From Anaspis maculata (taxonomy: Eukaryota; Arthropoda; Insecta; Coleoptera; Scraptiidae), in the NCBI GenBank assembly GCA_949128115.1, contig OX421966.1, positions 61,687,416 through 61,751,415 on the forward strand: a stretch of 64,000 nucleotides of DNA, given 5' to 3'. Under the pieces are notes generated by a model, which worked only from the letters and a program-made list of their open reading frames with translations, did not search any database and was not told the origin of the DNA. How positions within the stretch are numbered: position 1 is the first letter of the stretch; every line of letters begins with the position of its first letter. Both the position numbers and the translations under genes were made by a program. Of the stretch, positions 55,101-61,828 are shown piece by piece.

Positions 55101-56745
55101 TGATTGAAATCGGTCCAACGGTTCAAAAGTTACGGTGAAAAAACCATTTGAAAAAGTCAACTTCAACACCCTGTATCTTTTGAAGGAAGCATTTCAAGAC
55201 CATGAGTTTTTTGTTCTTTTGGCTTTATTTTTATTTTTAATGGGGAATCATCCCTCAAAGTTTGTAATAACCAGACCCGAACACCCCGTATAAAAGAAAA
55301 ACTGTTTTATGGTTGTATTTGCAACGTCATACTAACGTGAGATAACAGTGTTGATACATTCAAATTTTCACACGTTACCGAAACGTTACTGAATAACATA
55401 TTTGTTATCGCTGATTTATATAAGGTAATAATTCATTTGTCTTGTGTACGTTGTCATACGTTTGTGTATCAACATAATTATTGTTTTCGCACATTCCTAC
55501 AGCGGTAAAATTTATTGAATTTCAGTATTATATTTTTTTGTAGTTATTTTGACGTTAAGAAAACGTCAAAAAGCAAAATTTTGTAAAAAATCATTTTATT
55601 GTCAAATTTGAAATGTCAAAGGAACGCTAAATAACTATATTGATATACACTATGTACTTGTATCACTGTACATGTACAGTGACATGTACATGTATGTACT
55701 TGAATTTTGAAACCCTATTGAAAAGTGTTATTGTTTCTCATCACTTCTAATTTTAACAAAGATAGTGAACAATCAAATCTTACATTTTTCTTGTACTTTC
55801 AACGTCTACGGAACGTATAAAAATGCTTTACTATAAATACTTCTGAAAATGCGGTTTTTTAGTTTAATTAGCAACATCGCGGTGGGATGACATTGTTGAT
55901 ATCATACAGATTATTGAACGTTATCGAAACGTTACTGAATAACCGCTATGGCCCTTATGAAAACGCATTCATTTGCGTGTTTGTTTCCCTTCCTCAACAA
56001 TAATTGCTGAACTAGACGTCTAATGTCGCCGAAAATACCGTTATTTTTAACATAGACAGTAACGTTGGTTGAACGTTTCGAGTATGAAACGAGGTATGAT
56101 AACTTTTTGGTGATTTTTCAAACTGATATCAACGTTGAGCTGACATTAGTAAAACACAAAATATGTTACATTGACGCAATGTTATTAAAACATCATTTGT
56201 TGGATTAACTCTTGCTATCTTCAAAAATTCTAGAGTTGGGCAGCGTAGCTGTTTTCTGGAAATTGTCAAAGTCTTGACAAGCTCGAGTTCACAAGTTTTT
56301 TTGTTGTTGATCTGCTACAGTTCTCCTGCACACTTGAAGTCTGCTGAAGACCTCAAAAATAATGAATACAAAACCTCACTGATTCCTTATTTTTCATCTG
56401 TTCACAGAAGAAACCAAGAAGAAAGAATTGGAAGACTGCCAACATCTCGAAAAGGAGTTCAGGGAGAAGTTACGAGATGGAAAAATCAAGGTGTTCTCCG
56501 ACTTGATTCCGCTGGCAACGCTGATGCACTGTCCCAACATTTCCGTGGAAGACTATGTTCGTCTGCTGCAGGAAACGGCAATCAAGATGGTTGAACAATT
56601 CAGAAGCGACTGGAACCCGGCTGAAATACAGGCATGCCACGGGTTCCTCACCGAGCTGTTGGTGTTTTCGACCACTGACGTCGAAGGCTTTATGATGTAT
56701 GAACTCGAATGTGTCTACTGTATCCGTAAATTTTTAGAGCTTTAA
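40121..56745 (+). CDS. B2: five-exon gene with three phase-1 cassette exons and a helical C-terminal exon
   Basis: Predicted exons are 40121-40157, 40224-40412, 41395-41592, 47412-47603 and 56408-56745. Every junction is phase 1, all sites are GT-AG, and the total of 954 nt gives an open frame of 317 residues. Residues 1-12 are MVKIKNCEPSKQ. Residues 13-205 are three acidic, probably disordered cassettes sharing LQDEQ or FQDEQ starts and an NGV(D/N)RQP(E/K)DD core. Residues 206-317 are a helix-rich domain (CPNISVEDYVRLLQETAIKM, then TTDVEG and a YCIRKFLEL end). Intron 3 holds the Jockey-like element. Intron 4 (8.8 kb) holds MITEs and SINEs. No signal peptide or known domain is recognised. The joining of the last exon is inferred from phase and order, not from a transcript. 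Confidence 0.65.
40158..40223 (+). other. Very short, stop-free intron 1 of B2
   Basis: It is 66 nt, begins GTAGAT and ends AACGTTTCTCCAG. Its length is a multiple of three and it has no in-frame stop, so retention would add 22 residues without breaking the frame. The counterparts in B1 (66 nt) and B4 (48 nt) share this property. Confidence 0.6.
40413..41394 (+). repeat. B2 intron 2 repeats
   Basis: The same degenerate intron unit as in B1, with GACAGCTGCGTCAT near 40668 and AAACGAACAGG near 41009. A short ATCA microsatellite has expanded at 41078-41102. Confidence 0.65.
41593..42199 (+). repeat. B2 intron 3, 5' part
   Basis: Intron repeat sequence interrupted by a palindromic MITE (41637-41970). 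It ends in TTTGACACATGCGTCATATT, the retrotransposon target. Confidence 0.6.
41637..41970. mobile_element. Palindromic MITE in B2 intron 3
   Basis: GAGCATTATACG at the left faces TATAATATGTACTCC at the right. The internal arms AATCGTATCGTTTGG and CCAAACGGTACGGTTTT, and TGACCCGTATTTTTT and AAAAAACGGGTCA, are mirror images. Confidence 0.65.
42608..43792 (+). CDS. Retrotransposon ORF1, Gag-like RNA-binding protein
   Basis: From the first plausible ATG (MSLQQGPRQQQQ) the product has 394 residues. The N-terminus is basic and Gln-rich. A PRE_C2HC-type region precedes three CCHC zinc knuckles between about residues 235 and 290: CTRCQSYGHTKSYC, CVKCGLDHFTTEC and CALCSEPHPANYKGC. A Ser/Gln-rich tail and a short C-terminal helix follow. 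Jockey-clade ORF1 proteins coat the element RNA and have this three-knuckle layout. The open frame extends upstream to 42422 without an ATG, so this start is a choice. Its stop codon overlaps the ORF2 ATG. Confidence 0.88.
   Translation: MSLQQGPRQQQQSESPWKIVENRKRGHGSPEEKTRQVKQKKIDEYITSSIVSNRYAPLETLNEESTTENKKTVVAEKAPKPAPFVVPDVNDLSLLRKDLDTICKEDYTLQLMYNKQVKVQPKSLDAHAKILEFFTASKQSCHTYQLKKDRLFRVVLRGMHYSCSCDEIRAALGDLGHEVVNLTNVRHRATKELLSLFYVNLKPAENNKKIYEVQYLLNSKISFEPPYKKREIPQCTRCQSYGHTKSYCFRKPRCVKCGLDHFTTECKKSKDTPAKCALCSEPHPANYKGCMVYKNKQQRMFPALRPKQLQQQNAETPNVESSGTSTSAPRSSARPGVSFAQACEGSQQPQQTNNSGSQPQDNSNISRLESLINKFMERMDQMLSLITELVKKIK
43792..46479 (+). pseudogene. Retrotransposon ORF2 (endonuclease and reverse transcriptase) with one premature stop
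   Basis: The frame starts at the ATG within TAATG and spans 895 codons, broken by a single TGA at 44008-44010 (codon 73). The position follows a GGTALII segment where Trp is common in relatives, so a TGG-to-TGA change is plausible. An apurinic-type endonuclease covers about residues 1-225 (WNANGL, ISETHF, GDYNAKH, SDHSP). The reverse transcriptase has LDVSQAFDRVWHDGL, GVPQGSILGP and the catalytic YADD near residue 668. A downstream ATG at 44221 opens the rest of the frame. Family role: nicking of target DNA and target-primed reverse transcription. This copy should lack a complete endonuclease unless the stop is read through. Confidence 0.9.
46733..47411 (+). repeat. B2 intron 3, 3' part
   Basis: It resumes the intron repeat after the retrotransposon and runs to the TTTTTTCAG acceptor of cassette 3. 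It is very close to 16690-17363 in B1. Confidence 0.7.
47883..48006. mobile_element. 124-bp palindromic MITE
   Basis: TACCGTATGATCAAAAACTT is mirrored by AAGTTGTTGATCATACGGTA. The interior GGCAGGCTGTGGCCTGGCCA also folds. Confidence 0.75.
48007..48172. mobile_element. 166-bp palindromic MITE abutting the previous one
   Basis: TAGACAATACAAATAGAAAA is mirrored by TTTTCTCTATTTGTATTGTCTA. The middle arms GTCACGGATC and ATCCGTGACGAC also pair. Confidence 0.75.
49551..50091. other. B2 intron 4 sequence, nothing recognised
   Basis: AT-rich with no gene. It ends in a B intron repeat motif (TTTGACAGCTGCTTCAC, then ACTCGACGGTTTCGG). Confidence 0.4.
50096..50415. repeat. Direct repeat of about 161 bp, two units
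   Basis: CAAGTTTGCGATTTCTGTAA and CATACGTTTTGCTGCGAGCG occur in each unit, about 160 bp apart. They follow the left terminus of the composite insertion. Confidence 0.8.
50885..51065. mobile_element. 181-bp palindromic MITE, GGGCCGCTATTCTTGAATCG ends
   Basis: The left end GGGCCGCTATTCTTGAATCG is mirrored by CGATTCAAGAATAGCGGCCC. The central arms GTTGCCTAAAAACCACG and CGATTTTAGGCAAC also fold. A truncated relative is at 23194-23322. Confidence 0.85.
51547..51662. mobile_element. 116-bp palindrome
   Basis: TAATGAAGGATTTTCTCTTG is mirrored by CAAGAGAAAATCCTTCATTA. The arms stay paired through GGGGTAGATTTTTGG. Confidence 0.75.
52301..52378 (-). repeat. tRNA-like sequence, probable SINE head or tRNA pseudogene
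   Basis: On the minus strand the order is GGGCGAAGTAGCTCAGCTAG, an A-box-like start, then GGTTCAAATCC, a B box, then a long T-rich run on the same strand. The acceptor and T stems do not pair well and no anticodon can be assigned with confidence, so it is not called a functional tRNA. Confidence 0.5.
53112..53418 (-). mobile_element. Probable tRNA-derived SINE
   Basis: Read on the minus strand it has GGTGTGGTGATGGTTACCAC (A-box region), then GAGGTCGCGGGCTCG with CTCCCCGCC (B-box region, diverged). The body runs to GTTGAATAAACGAATGG and a short A tail. CATAC flanks both ends (53111-53115, 53419-53423). Confidence 0.55.
53430..53826. repeat. AACGT-rich sequence, left part
   Basis: AACGT or ACGTT recurs every few tens of bases, as at 55289-56210. 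The foldback 53827-55288 splits this block. Confidence 0.5.
53827..55288. mobile_element. TA-flanked palindrome, CAGGGTGTTCGGG termini
   Basis: CAGGGTGTTCGGGTATGGTT faces AACCAGACCCGAACACCCCG. TA stands at each border. Its own arms are about 109-115 bp and are separated exactly at their centre by a second element. Confidence 0.8.
53936..55173. mobile_element. TA-flanked palindrome inside the previous one, CAGGGTGTTGAAG termini
   Basis: CAGGGTGTTGAAGTTGACTT is mirrored by AAGTCAACTTCAACACCCTG, with TA on each side. The two elements share a midpoint within 3 bp (54554 and 54557). The middle holds two further inverted repeats, at about 54152-54542 and 54546-54950. Confidence 0.8.
55289..56210. 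repeat. AACGT-rich sequence, right part
   Basis: TTACCGAAACGTTACTGAAT at about 55375 recurs with one change at about 55925, about 550 bp apart. Many other AACGT motifs lie between. No gene is seen. Confidence 0.5.
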
Positions 56746-56794
56746 AAGTGTCTACCGGTCTCAATGTGTTCACACCGGGTGATTTTTTTTCCAG

Positions 56795-56941
56795 TTGCGA
56801 ATTGCTAGCTATGGAAGTAAAAAAACGTACGTCCGCGACTTGATTCAAATTGCGCTCGTGATGTGAGAGGCGGTAAGGTAAGGCGGGGAGATGAATCAGG
56901 TCGCGGACATACGTTTCCACTTCCACAGCTAGCTGCAGTTC
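56795..56941. mobile_element. Palindromic MITE in the B2 3' UTR
   Basis: GCTAGCTATGGAAGT at 56803 is mirrored by ACTTCCACAGCTAGC near 56919-56933. CGTACGTCCGCGAC is mirrored by GTCGCGGACATACG. Confidence 0.7.
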
Positions 56942-57050
56942 ACCATTTTGAAAAAAACTCTCTCGGTATTATTGTGTTAATTAGTTAGTATATTAATGTG
57001 TTGAGTGAGTTATGTGTGATAAGTGATTTTTCTGTTTATACAAAGTGACG

Positions 57051-57056
57051 AATAAA
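57051..57056 (+). terminator. Possible polyadenylation signal of B2
   Basis: AATAAA lies 306 bases after the B2 stop and is the first clear signal there. Confidence 0.4.
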
Positions 57057-57317
57057 GTGTAGAAATTTTTCTAAGTCGTAGCAATTTGTTTTGTTTTTTT
57101 TTGATCGTGTGCTTTTTTGCAGTCAGGTCAAATCGCAGGTCATGTTAATCAATTTCAAGACTTGAGTTATTATATTGAAATGATCAGACAAGGAATTCTG
57201 GTTTCAGTTACCCATACGTAAAAGTGCTTTTGACCACACGATAGCTTTCTGGAATTTCATATTGGTAAAAACATCAGCGTATGCTTTATGGATTCCTTAA
57301 AAAAAACCGAGATTAAA

Positions 57318-57418
57318 ATTTTACGATAACTTTTTTTGCCGTTTGCTCGTCTGCTCCTATAAGTTAACGTACTCACATAAGTTGTTGGTAGTGATTTTGC
57401 TTCCAAAGGAAAATAATC
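57318..57418 (+). promoter_or_regulatory. Promoter and 5' leader of A3
   Basis: This stretch is nearly identical to the one before A4. It includes CTCCTATAAGTTAACGTACT (TATAAG at 57358, 61 bases before the ATG) and CACATAAGTTGTTGGTAGTG. A start site about 30 bases after the TATA box would leave a leader of about 30 bases. Confidence 0.6.
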
Positions 57419-58497
57419 ATGGCTGATGTACCTGAAATTGAGAAAAAATGCGACCAGCCAGCAAAAGAAGTAGTTTCCGATCAAATTTTACGTGAACAGG
57501 CCAGTCTTGACGAGCTGTTGAATAACTTCAAAAAATGTTTGAAAGGTACTGCATCGGCCTCAGACAAACAAGCTCAAGTGTTGGGCTACGTCACCGAATT
57601 CTGTGCATCCGGCAAAAACAACAAAACCAGTGAGTCTCTCAGCACATTTCAAACATCAATGTCTCCCGGAACCTTAACAAAGCCAACTGAATCAACTGAT
57701 CATGATACGAAGCAATAATCTTGATCAACTCGATCAGTGTCTTGGAAGCGTACTCAAAAACTCATTCTAATCACTTGTCTGCAGGTAACGATCCTGATGA
57801 TGACTTGATTCCTGGTTCAAAACCTACTAAACCAAGGGATCGCAATGAAGCAAAACGCCCGCCTGTTACTGATGATCGGACTGATCAGAACCCTGCAAGT
57901 GGAACTGAAGAAGAAGAAGAAGAAGAAGAAGAAGAAGAAGAAGAAGAAGAAGAAGAAGAAGAAGAAGAGCAAGAAGAACAAGAAGAAGAGGAAGAAACTT
58001 ATTCTAGTCAATGGTCTGCAGATGACGAGCTTGATGACTTGTTTCCTGATCCAAAACCTATTGAACCAAGAGATCTCAATGGAAAAAAACGCCCGCCTGT
58101 TACTGATGATCAGGCTGATCAGAAGCCTGAAAGTACAACTGAAAAAGAAGCGGAAATGGACCGGAAATTCAACTTTGAAACTGAAGACATCGACGTCACA
58201 AATGTCGGCTATTATTTCCACGAAGCCTATTTGAAAAAGTGCAAAGAAACGATGCCCAAAAACGAGTTCATAGACCTGATACGATCCATGGGCAAAAAAT
58301 TTGAACCCCGAATCGAAGAAGCCGAATCCTTCGACTTCACGGAGTTCTTCATCATCGAAGAGAATCTTAGCCAGTTCATCACCTGTTTGGACACGACCAT
58401 CGTCGAAGGCAACGACGAGTTGACCAATCAAAGAAAAGCAGTCACCACGTACATAAGAAGGTTGCAAGCTGAGCTGGACGATAAACGACCGGACTGA
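57419..58497 (+). CDS. A3: two-exon acidic family A gene
   Basis: Exons are 57419-57629 and 57785-58497, joined in phase 1 through donor GTGAGT and acceptor TTGTCTGCAG, giving 307 residues. The ATG begins MADVPEIEKKCDQPAKE and is shared with A4. Residues 1-70 are helical and charged. A module SxxDDDLIPGSKPTKPRD with RPPVTDD follows, then a run of about 24 Glu with some Gln (112-141), then a second copy of the module (WSADDELDD, PRDLNGKKRPP). The conserved helical domain starts near residue 198 (MPKNEFIDL, FEPRIEEAESFDF, TYIRRLQAEL). No signal peptide is seen. Without the intron the downstream frame has no ATG, which supports the two-exon model. Function unknown. Confidence 0.82.
57906..57990 (+). 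repeat. GAA microsatellite coding for Glu
   Basis: A nearly pure GAA run of about 60 bp, then mixed GAA/GAG/CAA codons. It is absent from A4, which has only three Glu codons there. Confidence 0.85.
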
Positions 58498-58551
58498 TTT
58501 TAGTTCATTTTTCGTGTTGTAATGTCACATTTTTACCTTTTACAAGTGTTT

Positions 58552-58557
58552 AATAAA
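58552..58557 (+). terminator. Polyadenylation signal of A3
   Basis: AATAAA 54 bases after the A3 stop, in the conserved TAATAAAATACGCTTCTC context. Confidence 0.75.
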
Positions 58558-58659
58558 ATACGCTTCTCATTCACGCCGGCGTCGTGTGTTTTTTTCCGGC
58601 CAGCAATAATTTCTCATCGAGCAGATATATTCGCACTTGGTTGAAAAGCCCAGATCGAA

Positions 58660-58868
58660 ACGTATAGAGTCGAAAATATCAAAAACAAAAAGTGGCGTGT
58701 CCCAGAAGCGAATGGTACCTAAGCAGCTTGATTTGGTTTTATGGTTTGTGCAACGCGTTTTTTAGCAGAAGGTCGTCAAGACGAGCAACCGAAAGACAAT
58801 GCTGGCGGGGCCATGGCAAACCTGAATGGAAATAATGGTGTGAATGGGCAAAAATCTTCGGCTGATTG
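58660..58868 (+). pseudogene. B3: broken B gene
   Basis: It aligns with B4 but begins ACG instead of ATG (58660). The first exon runs to 58714 with donor GTACCT. A 51-base intron ends TTTTTTAG at 58765. The cassette starts at 58766 and keeps the DEQPKD and NGVNGQ motifs. It breaks off near 58868, where reverse transcriptase sequence takes over in the middle of a GCTGATT shared with B4. The lost ATG and lost donor both point to a dead copy. Confidence 0.7.
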
Positions 58869-59292
58869 TCACGTTGCGGCGATTTTCTTTGATCTGTCCC
58901 GAGCATTCGATCGATACTCTCGATATTGACTTTTTGTGTAGGAAGTAATACGCAATTGGAATAAGAGGCAATACCTGTACAATCTTATCTGTTCAATAGA
59001 AAAATGCGTGTTAAGGTAGATAGGGAGCTTTCAGATCTGTTTGACATCGACATGGGGGTACCGCATGGTTCTTTGCTGGGGTCCTTACTGTTTTTGTTGT
59101 TTTTAAATGATTCGCCCAATCACATTCCCGGGGGTGTGTTGATAATGTTTGCTGATGATAGCTCCATCGCGGTCTCGGCGCGGAGCCCTGAGGAGCTCGA
59201 GAGTCTTGGTTACTGAGGTGTCCAGACAGTTCCATCACTGGTGTTCTGGGAACAATCTTATTGTGAATCTCACCAAAACTGTTGTGATCAAA
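58869..59292 (+). pseudogene. Reverse transcriptase fragment of a non-LTR element
   Basis: It starts CHVAAIFFDLSRAFDR (motif with the first catalytic Asp), continues through stops, then gives a clean stretch: GVPHGSLLGSLLFLLFLN and IMFADDSSIAVSA, the catalytic FADD box, and later WCSGNNLIVNLTKTVV. Frames change at least twice. No A tail or target duplication is obvious. It sits between the B3 cassette and the A4 promoter copy. It is not the same family as the element at 42200-46720. Confidence 0.85.
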
Positions 59293-59339
59293 TATGTAAA
59301 AACATCAGCGAAGTTTTTACCGATTCCTCCAGAAAACCA

Positions 59340-59447
59340 GCTTAAAATTTCACGATAACTTTTTTCGTCTGTTCGTCTTCTCCTATAAGTTAACGTACTC
59401 ACATAAGTTGTTGATAGTGATTTTGCTTTCAAAGAAAAATAATAATT
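59340..59447 (+). promoter_or_regulatory. Promoter and 5' leader of A4
   Basis: Nearly the same as 57318-57418, with TATAAG at 59384, 64 bases before the ATG. Similarity to the A3 upstream begins at AAAACATCAGCG near 59299, right after the reverse transcriptase fragment. Confidence 0.6.
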
Positions 59448-60295
59448 ATGGCTGATATACCTGAAATTGAAAAAAAATGCGACCAGCCAGCAAAAGAAGT
59501 TTCCGATCAATATCTAAGTGAAACCGCTCTTGACATGCTGTTGAATCACTTGAAAAAAAGTTCGAAGGGTACTGCCTCGGTTTCAGACAAAAAAGCTCAA
59601 GAGCTTGCCAAACTCACCGAATTACTAAACTCCCGCAAAAACAACAAGACCAGTAAGTCCATCAGTAGCACATTTTGAACATCAATGTCTCCCGGAACCT
59701 TTACAGAGCCAACTGAATCAAGTGATCATGATACGAAGCAATAATCTTGATCAACTCGATAAGCGCTGTAAAAGCGTACTCAAGAACTCATTCTAATCAC
59801 TTGTCTGCAGATAACGCGCCTGATGACTTGATTTCTGGTTCAAAACCTACTGAACCAAGTGATGGCAATGAAGCAAAACACCCGCCTGTTACTGATGATC
59901 GGACTGATCAGAAGCCTGAAAGTATAACCGAAGAAGAAGAAGCGGAAATGATCCGAAAATTCAACTTCAAAGTTGACGACATCGACTTCACAAATATTGG
60001 CAAATATTTCCATGGAGCCTATTTGAAAAAGTGCAGAGAAACGATGCCCAAAAACAAGTTCATAGACCTGATGCAATCCATGGCCAAAAGATTCGAACCC
60101 CGGATCAAAGAAGCTGAATCCTTCCACTTGAACGAGTCCTTCATCATCGACGAGAATCTCAACCAGTTCATCATCTGTTTGGACACGATCATCGTCAGAG
60201 GCGACGACGAATTGACCAAACAAAGAATCGCAGTCACCGAGTACATACAAAGGCTGCAAGCTGAGCTGAACGACAAACGATCGGATCGATTTTAG
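59448..60295 (+). CDS. A4: two-exon family A gene
   Basis: Exons 59448-59652 and 59811-60295 join in phase 1 (donor GTAAGT, acceptor TTGTCTGCAG) to give 229 residues. The N-terminal 68 residues start MADIPEIEKKCDQPAKE. The middle has one module (APDDLISGSKPTEPSDGNEA, HPPVTDD) and a short Glu run. The C-terminal domain from about residue 120 shows IDFTNIGKYFHGAYLKKC, MPKNKFIDLMQSMAKRFEP and YIQRLQAELNDKR. It is the most compact intact member and best shows the family core. It lies about 950 bases after A3 with B3 and the RT relic between. Unknown function. No secretion signal is seen. Confidence 0.82.
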
Positions 60296-60344
60296 TTAAT
60301 TTCTTGTGCTGTGATGTCACCTTTTTTACATTTTACAAAAGCTC

Positions 60345-60350
60345 AATAAA
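60345..60350 (+). terminator. Polyadenylation signal of A4
   Basis: AATAAA 50 bases after the A4 stop, in the CAATAAAATACGCTTTTTAT context. Confidence 0.75.
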
Positions 60351-60448
60351 ATACGCTTTTTATTCATGCAGTGTGTTTTTTATTCCGGTCAGCGATAATT
60401 TCTTATCGGGCAGATATATTCGCACTTGGTTGAAAGTCCCAGATCGAA

Positions 60449-60731
60449 ATGTATAGAGTCAAAAATATCAAAAACACGAAGTGGAGTGCCCCAGATGAGA
60501 ACGGTAAGCAGCTTGATTTGGTTTCATGGTTCGTGCAACGCGTTTTTTCAGCAGAAGTTCGTCCGGAAGATGAGACGGCGGGTGGGCAACCGGAAGATGG
60601 GGCGGGTGGGCAACCAAAAGATGATGCTGGCGAGGCCTCGGCAAACCTGAATGGAGATAATGGAGTGAACGGGCAAGAACCTCCGGCTGATTCTGGACAA
60701 GCCAGAAGATCCCGGAAAAGTGAAACTCCTG
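60449..60731 (+). CDS. B4: first two coding exons of a B gene
   Basis: The first exon 60449-60503 encodes MYRVKNIKNTKWSAPDEN plus one base. A 48-base intron (GTAAGC to TTTTTTCAG) leads to cassette 60552-60731 (180 nt, phase 1 at both ends, donor GTGAGT). The cassette encodes a GGQPEDGAGGQPKDD repeat and NGVNGQEPPADSGQ. If the intron is kept the frame stays open and ends at a TAG just after the donor. Later cassettes and a terminal exon are not seen before the window ends, so the gene is incomplete here. Confidence 0.6.
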
Positions 60732-61828
60732 GTGAGTTTTAGACTACAGTTCTACAATACTTTTCTCGGGACTTTTCTATTCACTTTTTATTTTACTTTA
60801 GACAATAATTGTTTTGAAAGTTTCTCAATTTGTTCCGGGATTCAACAATTTCCTGTTCAAAACAGGGCGGCCCGGCCCTTTGAATCGAAATCGTTTACAA
60901 ACTCAAGTGACGTACAAATTAATCCAGGATTTGTACGTCTCGTGCTCATTTCAGTGGGAAACGATACTCCACGTGCTCGTCCACGTGCTGTTTTTTCAAA
61001 ACTCAAAAATTTGACAGCCGGAACACTTCTTTGGAAATTGCCGAAACTGGAGTTTTTTTAAAGGCAAATGTGGTGTCGTTTTTTTCTTAATTAAACATTT
61101 GACCGTGTCCAATTTAATAAAAAACAATGCTTCACTTGATTAAATAAAATTATAACTTGACGGCTGCATGACCATGAGTAAGGAAGAGATTGGGATAGAA
61201 TTTTTCTTCGGCGGTTTCGGCGCTACCAAATGCTCCAAATGTGGAAAGGAAGAAAACGTTAGTTTCTAAAATTGAGCTGGTTAGCTCAATAGCTTCAGTT
61301 CAATAGCTACTTTTTATTTTTTTTACAAAAATTCCGAAAATTTCTAGCAAAAAGAAAGAACAAAAAAGATATTTGACCAGACAATTTCAGATACCCGTTT
61401 TCTTCAGTTGTTCTTTCGAATCACTGATAGCAATGGAACCGTGAGAAGAAAAACAACATTCTGGAAGGTCAACCTTGAACAGGAACAGGACGGTATAAAC
61501 GTAAAACTTGTGTCGAATTTAGTGAGGCACGATACCCAACTTGATATTCTCAAAAATATCGGCATTTAACAAGAGGGGTCAACCACCTGCTAAAAATATG
61601 TGAAGTGATTTCCAATTTTGGAAATGATAGGAAGTATTTTGACTGTATTTCTAGACGAGATTTCTAGATAATTCCAATATATTTCCAAGTATTTTCGAGC
61701 AATTCCATAGGATTTTCAAGTTTTCCCAAGTTTATCCAATTATTTTCAGAGCATTTTCAAGTATTTCAGTTCACAAATTGGCTATCTATCAGGCGCAATT
61801 TTTTGACGTTGACGTTATCTACAATATA
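60732..61828 (+). repeat. B4 intron, diverged intron repeat
   Basis: It begins like the other B introns (TTGTTCCGGGATTCAACAAT, then AACTCAAGTGACGTACAAAT and GAAACGATACTCCACGTGCT). It fades after about 61100 into AT-rich sequence with no gene. Confidence 0.55.

Noticed and set aside
57817..58467. Long minus-strand frame with a Phe run opposite A3
   Set aside because: It is the complement of the GAA microsatellite and the A3 coding frame.
10825..60731. Membership of the hemipteran bicycle effector family
   Set aside because: Multi-exon, fast-evolving structure is similar, but I see no signal peptide and no paired Cys-Tyr-Cys motifs, and the cassette exons are phase 1.
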